A stretch of 64,000 nucleotides of DNA from contig NZ_JQCL01000015.1 of NCBI RefSeq assembly GCF_001438845.1, positions 1 to 64,000 of the forward strand, read 5' to 3'. Positions within the stretch are counted from its first letter, which is position 1. Each line of letters opens with the position of its first letter. The stretch is from Lactiplantibacillus xiangfangensis (GTDB lineage Bacteria; Bacillota; Bacilli; Lactobacillales; Lactobacillaceae). Made by a program: the position numbers and the translations under genes. Of the stretch, positions 15,173-23,600 are shown one piece after another. The notes under the pieces were generated by a model, which worked only from the letters and a program-made list of their open reading frames with translations, was not told the DNA's origin and did not search any database.

Positions 15173-16849
15173 TTAGTCCTTAATTTCGACCGATGTAAAA
15201 TCAAACTGGTCATAATCGAACAGACCCCGCGCCGTTAACTTTAAAGTTGGAATTACAGGTAACGTCAGAAATGACAACGTAATGAAGGGATCAAATTCAA
15301 TCGGCTGGTCACAAATCTGGTTATAAGCTTTCTTAATCTCAGTTAACTGCTGTGCGGCCACTTGATATGGTTCGGCTGACAATAAACCGCCAACTGCCAA
15401 TGACATGTCCGCACAGACTTGCTGGTCGTCACTGACCGCAATTCCACCGTTTGTGCGGGTAATCTGTGCGACGGCTCGCAGAATCGCTAAATCAGATGTA
15501 CCGACAGCGACAATGTTATGCGCATCGTGCGCAATCGTCCCCGCGACGGCCCCGTGTTTTAATTTAAACCCGTGGACCAGCCCAACACCGACCTTCCCAG
15601 TATTACGGTGGCGTTCGATCACGACCATCTTCAAAATGTCTTGCTCTAGGTCCGCTTCAAAGTTAGCCGTGGGTGCGACTTGCTTAACCAAGTGGTCCGT
15701 TTCAATGTGATTGGGTTGTACCCCAATGACGTTGACCCGACCGCTAGTTAAAGGCAATTGTAAATCTTTTAATGATGCGTGTTGATGAACCCGGGTCGCA
15801 GTAAATGGTAAGGGCTGAGTGGCTGGTTGGGCTTCCGCCACCCACTGGCCGTTTTTCATCGTCTTAGCAATCGTCACGTCATTCGGATCGTCCAAAACAA
15901 CCAAGTCCGCAATTTTGCCAGCCGTTAAGCTGCCCCGGTCCGTTAAGCGGTGTGCGACCGCCGCGTTCAAACTCGCCAACGTATACGCCAAGGCAGGGCG
16001 CATCCCGTTACCAATCGCCAGCTTAACGTTATAGTCGATCGACCCTTCCACCATCAGATCACTGATAGTTTTATCATCGGTACAAAAGGCAAACCGACTA
16101 GCATTCGCTTCATTAACTGCGCCCATCGTTGCGAGGACGTCGCGTTCAACGGTGCCTTCCCGCAAAAATACGAACATCCCCGCTTTAACACGATTCAGGG
16201 CTTCGATAACCGTCATACATTCATGGTCGGTATCCAAGCCCGCATTGACCATCACATTAAGTTGGTGTGGGTCCAGTCCAGATGCGTGACCATCGGCGTG
16301 GTAGCCATACGCGTAGGCATCGCGAATCTTCGCCGTAATATCCGCATCGCCACGTTCAACGGCGCCGTAGTCCATCACTTCGGCCAAGCCGTGAACACCC
16401 GGCTGACCATATAACGGACGCAAATCAGCAGCGTGCAGAGTAGCCCCATTGTCATCAAACGGCACACATGGGACCGACGACGGTAACATGAAGAAAACAT
16501 CTAACGGGGTTTGTTTGGCATCATCAATCAAATACTGGATACCCGCCACCCCGGCGACGTTCGCCAACTCGTGCGGGTCAGTCGCAATGGCCGTAACACC
16601 GTGTTGTAACAAGACTTGTCCCAACTCACTCGGTGCCACCATTGAGCTTTCCATATGAACGTGCGCATCAATCATCCCGGGAACGATCCACTGGCCGCTA
16701 GCGTCCACGGTTTGTTGTGCATGGTACGGTTCACCTTTTAAGTTGCTAACGACCTTACCATCCTTAATCCATAAGCTCGTCGCTTCAAATTCACGGGTAA
16801 ACGTGTTTAAAACCTGTGCCCCGGTAATGACCATATCAACTGTTTTCAT
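15173..16849 (-). CDS. ade: Adenine deaminase
   Basis: Converts adenine to hypoxanthine and ammonia in purine salvage. A 558-residue amidohydrolase-family enzyme; the metal-binding HxH is His63/His65 in MIDAHVHMES, followed by TDPHE. I place the start at ATG 16849, with AAGGAG 10 nt upstream. The frame extends 28 codons further, but that part is the riboswitch leader and should not be translated. A purine riboswitch (16932-17005) precedes it, so expression should respond to purine supply. Monocistronic and convergent with the metal ATPase operon across repeats A and B. Confidence 0.95.
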   Translation of the reverse strand: MKTVDMVITGAQVLNTFTREFEATSLWIKDGKVVSNLKGEPYHAQQTVDASGQWIVPGMIDAHVHMESSMVAPSELGQVLLQHGVTAIATDPHELANVAGVAGIQYLIDDAKQTPLDVFFMLPSSVPCVPFDDNGATLHAADLRPLYGQPGVHGLAEVMDYGAVERGDADITAKIRDAYAYGYHADGHASGLDPHQLNVMVNAGLDTDHECMTVIEALNRVKAGMFVFLREGTVERDVLATMGAVNEANASRFAFCTDDKTISDLMVEGSIDYNVKLAIGNGMRPALAYTLASLNAAVAHRLTDRGSLTAGKIADLVVLDDPNDVTIAKTMKNGQWVAEAQPATQPLPFTATRVHQHASLKDLQLPLTSGRVNVIGVQPNHIETDHLVKQVAPTANFEADLEQDILKMVVIERHRNTGKVGVGLVHGFKLKHGAVAGTIAHDAHNIVAVGTSDLAILRAVAQITRTNGGIAVSDDQQVCADMSLAVGGLLSAEPYQVAAQQLTEIKKAYNQICDQPIEFDPFITLSFLTLPVIPTLKLTARGLFDYDQFDFTSVEIKD

Positions 16850-16885
16850 CACTATTTTTCTCCTTCTGCCTATTGGAGAAAGCAA

Positions 16886-16927
16886 ACGGGCCCGTACGGC
16901 AAAAAGAGCAGCTGTACGGACCCGTCG
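16886..16927 (-). terminator. Expression-platform hairpin of the purine riboswitch
   Basis: On the minus strand ACGGGTCCGTAC pairs with GTACGGGCCCGT, followed by a modest U-rich tail (TTTGCTTTCT). It is the likely terminator stem controlled by the aptamer, although the U-tract is imperfect. Confidence 0.6.
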
Positions 16928-16931
16928 ACTC

Positions 16932-17005
16932 AATTCGCTTATAGTCCAGCATTTACGGTGCTGGGTAGAAACTCGCCATCCTTATCACGGCATTATATAG
17001 GCAAT
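16932..17005 (-). promoter_or_regulatory. Purine riboswitch aptamer (guanine-type)
   Basis: The minus strand shows the purine aptamer core: TATAAT (J1/2), the L2 loop GATAAGG, GTTTCTACC (J2/3), the L3 loop CCGTAAA and GGACTATAAG (3' P1). P1 pairs GCcTATA with TATAaGC. The discriminating residue before UAU is C, as in guanine/hypoxanthine switches; adenine switches have U. It lies directly upstream of ade. Confidence 0.9.
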
Positions 17006-17172
17006 TTGTTTTGGTTTTAAGTTGTCGCTTACCTTACCAGAATTTTTTCATAAATGCAACTTCAACTTCTATAATCCTTTTGAGCGATTAATGTTCTCAC
17101 TCGCCCCTGATTAGGCTAAAATTAAAGTATATAAATAATGATAATTAAATAGCTATAATAGGAGCTGATTTT

Positions 17173-18275
17173 ATGATGATGATGAACAATCCGACCATGT
17201 TATCCTATATTCGCCGGGAACAGTCGGTGCTGGGTAACATTGTTGCAGCGTATCCTGAACAAATCACACGGGCCTTGGCAAACGTCCCCCGGTCACAACA
17301 CTGGTTAATCTTGGCAACGGCGTCCAGCCGCAATGCGGCTAACACCGCCCGGCTATACATGCAAAAGATTGCGGGAATCCACGTAAACGTGCTGGCCACC
17401 GACCAGTACCTCACTTACGAAACTGCCGATCAAGACGTTGACGTCATCGTTGCGGTCTCCTTGACCGGTGACGATGAACAACCTTGGCCGCCCTTAAAAA
17501 GGCTCACGCAGCAAGTCAGGCCTATACAATTGCCGTAACGGCCCAACCAGATTCCGAGCTGGCTGGTCAGTGTGACGCCACTTGTGACCTACTAACTGGA
17601 AAAGAAACGATTCCTTACATCACACTGAGTTTTCAAGCCATCGTTTTGACCCTTATGTTACTCGGCTTGCGTAGCGCCGCCGATCAGGGACGTTTAACGG
17701 AATTAGCCGCCAACCAAGAACTTGACGACTTTAGCCTCATTATTGAAAAGATGAACTATACCGTTCAGCAGGCCAACGACTTCTACCGTAAATTTACGAT
17801 CGACTTCACTAACGCGCCGGAGTTCACCGCCATTGGTGCTAGCGTTTTAGCCGGCACATTAGCCGAGATGCAGACCAAGTTCACGGAAATTATGCGGGTA
17901 CCATCGCGCGGGTACACCCTCGCCCAATTCACTAAGGGCGGTTATCTGGGTGCCCATGAGACCCACCGTCAATTTTATGTTGAGCTCACGACCAATCCAA
18001 CCGTCATGGCACAACTACAAGCTGTCAAAGACTACGAGTCACGGTTGACGCCCCACATTTACACCATCAGCTTAACCGGGGAAGCGCCCACTTTAAAGGA
18101 CGAACAGACGTTACAACTAACGGCCGTAGAAGATCCTTATAAGGCGCCACTACTCGCCATCATTCCGTTCCAAGTGTTGGCCTGGTTCATTGCCAAATCA
18201 AAGGGAATCAACCTGAATCACCCAATCTTCACGGATTTCCATGACCAAATCAAAATAGCTGAAACGGGCATTTAA
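17173..18275 (+). pseudogene. SIS-domain sugar-phosphate isomerase/deaminase-like gene, frameshifted
   Basis: Two frames together encode one SIS-domain protein of about 367 residues, like the isomerase half of GlmS or FrlB-type deglycases. The first frame (17173-17538) carries the N-terminal part to AVSLTGDDE. The second (open from about 17484 to 18275) continues as TTLAALKKAHAAS. Restoring one base near 17481 (GAACAACC to GAAACAACC) joins them into a normal SIS core. Either a real one-base deletion or a sequencing error. The ribosome site AGGAG precedes ATG 17173. A strong terminator follows. If real, the gene is probably inactive. Confidence 0.75.
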
Positions 18276-18303
18276 AAAATAACCAACGTCAATTTAAATA
18301 GAC

Positions 18304-18353
18304 AAAAATCGTTGTCTTCTAATCTACTTAGACTAGAAGGCAACGATTTTTAA
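18304..18353. terminator. Bidirectional terminator
   Basis: AAAAATCGTTG..CTTCTA pairs with TAGAAG..CAACGATTTTT, flanked by T-runs on both strands. It lies between the SIS gene and the convergent small ORF. Confidence 0.9.
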
Positions 18354-18360
18354 TTTTTTT

Positions 18361-18474
18361 TTACAGGTTGAAAGTCATAAAAGCTAATACCAGCAACATA
18401 CCAACACTAACAAAGTCGGTAAACTTGCCGCTTCCGGCCGCCCATGATTTCACCTGCCACGGCAGATTCATCAT
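18361..18474 (-). CDS. Small membrane peptide (37 aa)
   Basis: A short frame with an excellent ribosome site: GGAGG (18485-18481), 6 nt before ATG 18474 (second ATG at 18471). The peptide starts MMNLPWQVKSWAAG and ends in a hydrophobic helix (about residues 22-36), then stop just before a terminator. It looks like a real small membrane protein; I recognise no family. It lies between a terminator and repeat element A copy 5. Confidence 0.55.
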   Translation of the reverse strand: MMNLPWQVKSWAAGSGKFTDFVSVGMLLVLAFMTFNL

Positions 18475-18538
18475 GATCGACCTCCAGCTAAGGTAACCTT
18501 TCTATGAAAATTGATTTAGCTTGTTTTTAACCAATCCT

Positions 18539-18710
18539 AGCGCAGCCGGCAGAACCAGTGGGCAGTGTCGGCCATGTTGCCTGGCGTTGTATGCCATGTG
18601 ACATGGCGGGTCGTCTTGGAAGACTTGGGCTTTAGGCTTTCAAGCGAGGCGGAAGACCGTACTCTGGCTGCAACCGACCCCACAGCCCACTGGTTCTGTC
18701 CGGCGGAGCG
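18539..18710 (+). repeat. Repeat element A, copy 5 (most diverged)
   Basis: Outer helix GCCGGCAGAACCAGTGGGC (18545-18563) pairs with 18685-18704 along 19 bp with one bulged base. Inner hairpin GGCCATGTTGCC..GGC/GCC..GACATGGC. Ends AGCG..GGAGCG match the other copies. No B element beside it. Primary sequence differs widely while pairing is kept. Confidence 0.8.
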
Positions 18711-18809
18711 ATGAAGTATCCTACTTTTTTTGTCATTAACCTTTGATATGACAACGATTATGCCTATTTTAATGTTTTCAACCTTGAGTTTCTTTCAAAT
18801 ATGACCATT

Positions 18810-20243
18810 TTAATTGATTTCTGCGGCTTGAACACCCTTCTTAGCTTTAGCCGATTTTTCTTGACCAAGGTGTGCAATCCCAATACCAGTAAAACCACTG
18901 ATAACGGAAATGACTGGGCAAAGTAAACTGAAGAAGGCGAATGGTAAGTAGTCAACCGTTGGAACACCTAACGTCGTGGCTAAGAAGACACCACCAACGC
19001 CCCAAGGAACTAAGTAGTTGATGACGGTCCCGCCATCTTCTAAGACCCGTCCTAAGGCTTGGCCAGCTAAGCCGCCATCGTTGAAGGCTTTCCGAAAGGC
19101 CCGTCCAGGTAAAATAATGGATAAGAATTGTTCACCAACAAAGACGTTAACGCCGATACAAGTTAAGATTCCGGCTAAAATGAGTTTACCATCACTATTT
19201 AAGTGCTTAGCAATTGGTGCCATGATTTGGTTGATCAACCCGAATTTAACCAGTAACCCCCCAAGGGATAACGTGACAATAATCAAGGCAACCATGCTCA
19301 TCATGCTAACAATGCCACCCCGTGAAAGTAAGGTATCAACACTCGTGTTACCAGTCTTAGAAACAAATCCAGTATTAATAATTGCGGTTAACTTAGTCAT
19401 CGTGATCTTTGGTTGTTCAAATAAAATCAACCCAGCAGAGACGAAGATGTTTAATAACATGGTTGGAATGGCTGGCATTTTAAAGCCGGCACAGACGAAG
19501 ACCAAGATGATTGGTAATAAGGCCAAGGCGGATACGTTGAAGTTACCGTTCAAAACGGCGACCGTTTGATTGATTTTAGTTAAGCTGGTGCTGGCGTTAT
19601 TATGACCTAAAATAGCAAATAAAATTAATGTAATCACACCAGCTGGAACGGTACTCCACATAATATGTTTAATGTGGGCAAATAGGTCCGTGTCAACGAC
19701 GGCGGAAGCTAAGTTGTTTGTTTCAGATAATGGGGATAGCTTGTCGCCAAAAATCCCACCACTAATGATTGCGCCAGCAACGAGGGCTGGGTTCAAGTTC
19801 ATGGTTACGCCCATTCCGAAGAAGGCAATCCCGACCGTTGAAGTTACCGTAAAGGCACTCCCAACAGCCGTTCCGACTAAGGTGCAAACGATGAAGACGG
19901 ATGGTAAGAACCACTGGATATTAATTAGTTTGAAACCAATAACCATTAAAGTTGGGATGGTCCCAGCGGCGATCCAAGTTGAAATCATCGCACCGATTAG
20001 AATGAAAATAAAGATGGGAACAATTCCTTTATCGATACCTTCCTTGATGCCGGCGTTAACGGCTGGCCAAGGGAAGCCACGAAACATCGCCCAAGCAGTG
20101 ACAACGCCCATCGCTAATAAGACTGGTACTTGTGGTGATAAGTGGAACCCAATGACACCTAAACTCATAATTCCTAAAACAACTAACAAAACGATTGCTG
20201 CTTCTAACGTACTAACTTTAGGCGTATCTTTTGTTTTTTTCAT
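18810..20243 (-). CDS. NhaC-family transporter, probably a tyrosine permease
   Basis: A 477-residue integral membrane protein with about 11-12 helices and the NhaC signature GIFGDKLSPLSETNNLASA. The family is annotated as Na+/H+ antiporters, but a subgroup (YheL-like) is predicted to carry amino acids because T-box leaders control it. Here a complete T-box precedes the gene, and its specifier reads UAC (Tyr), so tyrosine uptake, probably coupled to Na+ or H+, is the better guess. GAGGAG lies before the ATG. Monocistronic. Confidence 0.85.
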   Translation of the reverse strand: MKKTKDTPKVSTLEAAIVLLVVLGIMSLGVIGFHLSPQVPVLLAMGVVTAWAMFRGFPWPAVNAGIKEGIDKGIVPIFIFILIGAMISTWIAAGTIPTLMVIGFKLINIQWFLPSVFIVCTLVGTAVGSAFTVTSTVGIAFFGMGVTMNLNPALVAGAIISGGIFGDKLSPLSETNNLASAVVDTDLFAHIKHIMWSTVPAGVITLILFAILGHNNASTSLTKINQTVAVLNGNFNVSALALLPIILVFVCAGFKMPAIPTMLLNIFVSAGLILFEQPKITMTKLTAIINTGFVSKTGNTSVDTLLSRGGIVSMMSMVALIIVTLSLGGLLVKFGLINQIMAPIAKHLNSDGKLILAGILTCIGVNVFVGEQFLSIILPGRAFRKAFNDGGLAGQALGRVLEDGGTVINYLVPWGVGGVFLATTLGVPTVDYLPFAFFSLLCPVISVISGFTGIGIAHLGQEKSAKAKKGVQAAEIN

Positions 20244-20373
20244 ATTAAAACTCCTCTTTTGACTGAATAAGCATTAAACAACTTCATTCAGTACTAATAT
20301 CGAGCAAGTCCGCCGCATCGCTTTATTTCCATCCTCGTCATCCTCTTCTCTCATCATTTTTAATCACATTCAA

Positions 20374-20625
20374 ATAAAAAAATCGTCCCCGCTGTTCATT
20401 AAGAACAACAGGGACGATTAGACTAGTCGCGGTACCACCCAGGTTGCGTTTGGATCCACTGACCCAATACGCCACTCACTAGAAGATAACGGTTCTAGTT
20501 ATTACCCGTCCAACTGAAACTCGGTTACCGTATTTCAACTACAATTCCTGATCGGTTCGCAGCAACCACCGACTTCCTGACACTCAGAATTGCACCTACT
20601 TGATGTAACGTTTAACGTTCGTTTA
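20374..20625 (-). promoter_or_regulatory. T-box leader, specifier read as Tyr (UAC)
   Basis: Minus strand, 5' to 3': stem I with CAATTCTGA/TCAGGAATTG, the specifier region GAAATACGG with UAC at 20532-20530, the T-box GGGTGGTACCGCG at 20440-20428 that pairs with the tRNA acceptor end, and a terminator AATCGTCCCTGTTGTTC/GAACAGCGGGGACGATT with T7. Uncharged tRNA should favour readthrough. The T-box call is firm; the choice of UAC within the specifier loop is less so. Confidence 0.88.
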
Positions 20626-20639
20626 TTAACTTGTGTCTA

Positions 20640-20668
20640 ACAATACCATCATCATTTCTAATCGTCAA
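20640..20668 (-). promoter_or_regulatory. Promoter of the T-box/NhaC transcript
   Basis: -35 TTGACG (20668-20663), 17-nt spacer, -10 TATTGT (20645-20640). Confidence 0.65.
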
Positions 20669-20719
20669 GTCATTATTTTAATCTTTTTGCCATAAATTGA
20701 TTTAAGACCCTCAAAAGAG

Positions 20720-20822
20720 TCCGGATAAAACGCAAGAACCCGTTCAGAAATATCGAATATTTCTGAACGGGTTCTCCTATTATGATGGTTGAAACGTGCG
20801 ACAAAAGGCACTTTGTTCCGCT
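20720..20822 (-). repeat. Repeat element C, copy 2 (partial)
   Basis: Matches the inner part of copy 1 at 9960-10050. The hairpin GAACCCGTTCAGAAATAT/ATATTTCTGAACGGGTTC (20736-20774) has changed bases on both arms relative to copy 1 (GCCATTCAG/CTGAATGGC) and keeps pairing. It may also end transcription of the DUF915 gene. Confidence 0.65.
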
Positions 20823-20828
20823 CTTGAA

Positions 20829-21725
20829 TTACCACAGAAATTCAATCATTGATTGTGCGACCTTTGGATTTTGATTTAACGCACAGTGGGCCGCCTTCGC
20901 CCCACTATAAAATTCTTCGTGGTAGCCCGCAAGTCGATCCCGTAATAAGTAGCTGACCGAGCGTGCAGACGCCACCCCAACGTAACCGTCGTTGTTATAA
21001 CCGTTATTCGTATCCCCAACCACGTTGAGCAATTGAACATTCTTAGGGAAATTCTTACGATACTTCAACATTTCCGAAAAATGCCGTGTAAACCGCACCG
21101 GCTTGGCAGCGAGCTGCTTAACGCGCCCTTCCGTCTCTGCGTTTAAATAACCCGTCAGCCCATCAAACGGTCCAGCAATCGTGACAACCTTATTCAACGT
21201 CGGTAAGCGGTGATCATGCCCATACTTTAACGCTTGGTTCACAATATCATTTGAGCCGAGTGAGTGGCCCACTGCGTTGTACTTGGTCACACCATACTTA
21301 GACTTAAGCTGGACTAAAACCTGATGTAACCAGTAAACCTGTGTTTTTTGTGAAGCGTGACTATCTTGAAAGACAATTTGGACCATCGGGTTTTTCATTG
21401 ATTTTTCCCAGTAGCCTTTAAAGCCCATCACGCCATTTTTATAAACGTGGACGACCAATGCTTTCTGCGCCGCACCGGCCTTTTCTGCCTTATTAATTAA
21501 ATAATTCGTAGAATATGCCCCACCATTATAACCGTGTAAAAATACGGTCGCCGTATCCGATTTCTGATACTGGTTACGCAACGTTTTCGCACGGTGTGGG
21601 ACTAATTGACTCGTCACTTTTGTAATCTTAGTGCTCCCGCCACCGGCACCAATCAGTACCACGGTTGCACCAATCACAAAAGCTAGGAGCAAAAATTGAA
21701 TGACTATTCGAACTCGTTTTACCAA
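20829..21725 (-). CDS. Extracellular alpha/beta hydrolase (DUF915)
   Basis: A 298-residue protein with an N-terminal hydrophobic anchor or signal (about 8-28) and an alpha/beta-hydrolase domain of the DUF915 family common in lactobacilli. VFLHGYNGGAYSTNYL forms the oxyanion region, and the nucleophile Ser155 sits in VGHSLGSND. Likely outside the membrane; substrate unknown. The frame starts at TTG 21725 with AAGGG about 11 nt upstream, so the exact start is uncertain. Monocistronic. Confidence 0.85.
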   Translation of the reverse strand: MVKRVRIVIQFLLLAFVIGATVVLIGAGGGSTKITKVTSQLVPHRAKTLRNQYQKSDTATVFLHGYNGGAYSTNYLINKAEKAGAAQKALVVHVYKNGVMGFKGYWEKSMKNPMVQIVFQDSHASQKTQVYWLHQVLVQLKSKYGVTKYNAVGHSLGSNDIVNQALKYGHDHRLPTLNKVVTIAGPFDGLTGYLNAETEGRVKQLAAKPVRFTRHFSEMLKYRKNFPKNVQLLNVVGDTNNGYNNDGYVGVASARSVSYLLRDRLAGYHEEFYSGAKAAHCALNQNPKVAQSMIEFLW

Positions 21726-21948
21726 AACTAACCGTACCCTTCATTATGTCTAACATGATTCATTTTACCCGTTTGATTGAAAATAACAATTAATCGTTTT
21801 GGCCTTTTTCATTTAAATTCTGATTATCATCGTAATTATTTTCAATTCCAAAATCGTATTAATATTCTTTTCCTATCAAGACCACTATAATTAGAATGAT
21901 GGTTAGTTGACTGAACTAGCCGTGACTTTAACTCACGGAGGGATAGCG

Positions 21949-22449
21949 TTGGACGATCAAACATTCAAGTATCCGGATAAAGCGGCGTACGAATTTGTTA
22001 GCCATGCTTTAGCTCATAAGGGTATTACCTATAAAGAAATTGCAGAAATCACCTATAATTTACAAATTAAGTACGTGCCTCAGCTCACGGTGGCGGAATG
22101 TGAAGCTGAAACTAAAGAAGTTCTCCATAAACGCGAACTGTTGAACAATGCGATGGTTGCCTTAGAATTAGACCGCCTCGCCACCGAGGGACAACTCAAA
22201 GAACCGCTTCAATCAATTGTCGCTAACGATGCCGGCGTTTTCGGCGTTGACGAAGGCCTCGCACTCAACATGGCTAATATTTACGGCACAATTGGTGTGA
22301 CAAATTACGGCTACGTCGACAAAGTTAAGGAAGGCATCATCAAAAAACTCGACGAAGATAAATCGGGCGTTGTTAATACGTTCATTGATGACCTCGTTGG
22401 CGCGATTGCAGCGGCCGTTGCTGCTAAGATTGCGCATAAGTACGCATAG
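21949..22449 (+). CDS. pgpA: Phosphatidylglycerophosphatase A family protein
   Basis: A 166-residue protein of the PgpA (YutG) family, which removes phosphate from phosphatidylglycerophosphate in membrane lipid synthesis. Family traits include GITYKEIAEITYNLQ near the start, VGVDEG-like FGVDEGLALNMANIYGTIGVTNYGYVDK in the middle (in pieces) and the helical DDLVGAIAAAVA end. I choose TTG 21949: GGAGGG (21937-21942) is 6 nt upstream. The frame opens at TTG 21907, which has no ribosome site and lies just after a TATAAT at 21886-21891. Confidence 0.85.
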   Translation: MDDQTFKYPDKAAYEFVSHALAHKGITYKEIAEITYNLQIKYVPQLTVAECEAETKEVLHKRELLNNAMVALELDRLATEGQLKEPLQSIVANDAGVFGVDEGLALNMANIYGTIGVTNYGYVDKVKEGIIKKLDEDKSGVVNTFIDDLVGAIAAAVAAKIAHKYA

Positions 22450-22455
22450 ATTAAC

Positions 22456-22528
22456 AAAAAATAAAATAAAGCATCTACCTGTGCACATCAGTTTCTGACG
22501 ACAGGTAGACGCTTTATTTTATTTTTTG
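22456..22528. terminator. Bidirectional terminator
   Basis: AAAAAATAAAATAAAGC and TCTACCTGT pair with ACAGGTAGA and GCTTTATTTTATTTTTT, a very long stem between pgpA and the convergent spx-like gene. Confidence 0.92.
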
Positions 22529-22570
22529 ATTTTCCCCAAAACTACGGCAGCAACTCTCAAGCCAGTAGCT

Positions 22571-22975
22571 TTAAGCCATCTGATGCTTAGCCATTGCTTG
22601 CATCTTCAAGACGCGTTGATCCCGTGGAATAAACATCCGGATCTCATCTTGGTTGAACCCACATAGTAACCGATGATCATCAAAGATAATTGGTCGTCTT
22701 AACAACTGTGGTGTTTCACTCAACACTTTAACGGCTTCACTCAACGGCATATCCTCAATCGGTGTCGTTTTGCTGAGCTGCTGATAAGCATTGGACTTTG
22801 TACTAATTAAATCATCAATTCCATCATACGTATACTGCAACAGGTGCTTGATTTCGGTTTCCGTCAATGGTTGAGCATTCATATTCCGTTCGTGAAACGG
22901 GATTCGATGTTCTAACAACCAACGATGGGCTTTGCGACAACTTGCGGTACTTGGTAACACACATAAGTTAATCAT
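22571..22975 (-). CDS. Spx/ArsC-family regulator without the CxxC pair
   Basis: A 134-residue Spx-family protein, of the type that binds the alpha subunit of RNA polymerase under thiol stress. PSTASCRKAHRWLLEH matches the Spx N-terminus, and RRPIIFDDHRLLCGFNQDEIR the C-terminal region. The redox switch Cys10-x-x-Cys13 is reduced to Thr10-x-x-Cys13, so no intramolecular disulfide can form. It is thus probably a redox-insensitive paralogue; L. plantarum has several Spx-like genes. Monocistronic. Confidence 0.85.
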   Translation of the reverse strand: MINLCVLPSTASCRKAHRWLLEHRIPFHERNMNAQPLTETEIKHLLQYTYDGIDDLISTKSNAYQQLSKTTPIEDMPLSEAVKVLSETPQLLRRPIIFDDHRLLCGFNQDEIRMFIPRDQRVLKMQAMAKHQMA

Positions 22976-23186
22976 AATATTATCCCCAATCTTGCTTACC
23001 TAACAATGCAACCCCCATTATTGTGCACTGTAATAGTTGACGTCATTAATTAACAACATAATCATAGCAAAAGTCAGGGAAAAATGCTACCGTTTTCAGG
23101 GAAATAAATAAATTAATTTGATGACCGCAGTTTATTATTGACGATATACGGATTTTATCTATACCAATTATGATATTTTTTGTTTT

Positions 23187-23561
23187 TTATTCGGTTGGTA
23201 ATTGACCGCTTGCCAGTAAATAATCTCGCAGTACAACGGCTTGATTGTGTTCTTCATCCTTAGCGCCGTATAATAGAATTACGTTGGACTGTTTTAATTG
23301 CGTTGCAACTTGCTTGATAAAGTCCGCCGTAATCGGGTTTTCATCCAATTCCGCGCGATACTTTTGAACAAATTCTGGGTACTTAGCTACGTCGTGATTG
23401 AACCATTTTCGTAACTCCGTTGACGGGCCGATCTCTTTGACCCAATCGTCCAAATGCGCGTTGACCTTGGATATACCACGCGGCCACAAACGATCAACTA
23501 ACAAACGGTAACCTTCCAAATCAACTGGTTTTGTATAAATGCGTTCAAGTTTCAATAACAT
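23187..23561 (-). CDS. DUF488 family protein (YeaO-like)
   Basis: A 124-residue cytoplasmic protein. RLLVDRLWPRGISK (about 19-32) and the Trp/His-containing LRKWFNHD (near 50-57) are DUF488 signatures. The function of the family is not established. The ribosome site before ATG 23561 is weak (GAAGATGG). Divergent from the glycosylase gene, with only 39 bp between them. Confidence 0.85.
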   Translation of the reverse strand: MLLKLERIYTKPVDLEGYRLLVDRLWPRGISKVNAHLDDWVKEIGPSTELRKWFNHDVAKYPEFVQKYRAELDENPITADFIKQVATQLKQSNVILLYGAKDEEHNQAVVLRDYLLASGQLPTE

Positions 23562-23600
23562 TTTGCCATCTTCAATCTTTTAGAATTCGAGGAATCTATT

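Noticed and set aside
16850-16933. 28-codon N-terminal extension of adenine deaminase
   Set aside because: Lies in the riboswitch expression platform; the internal ATG has the ribosome site and matches the family start.
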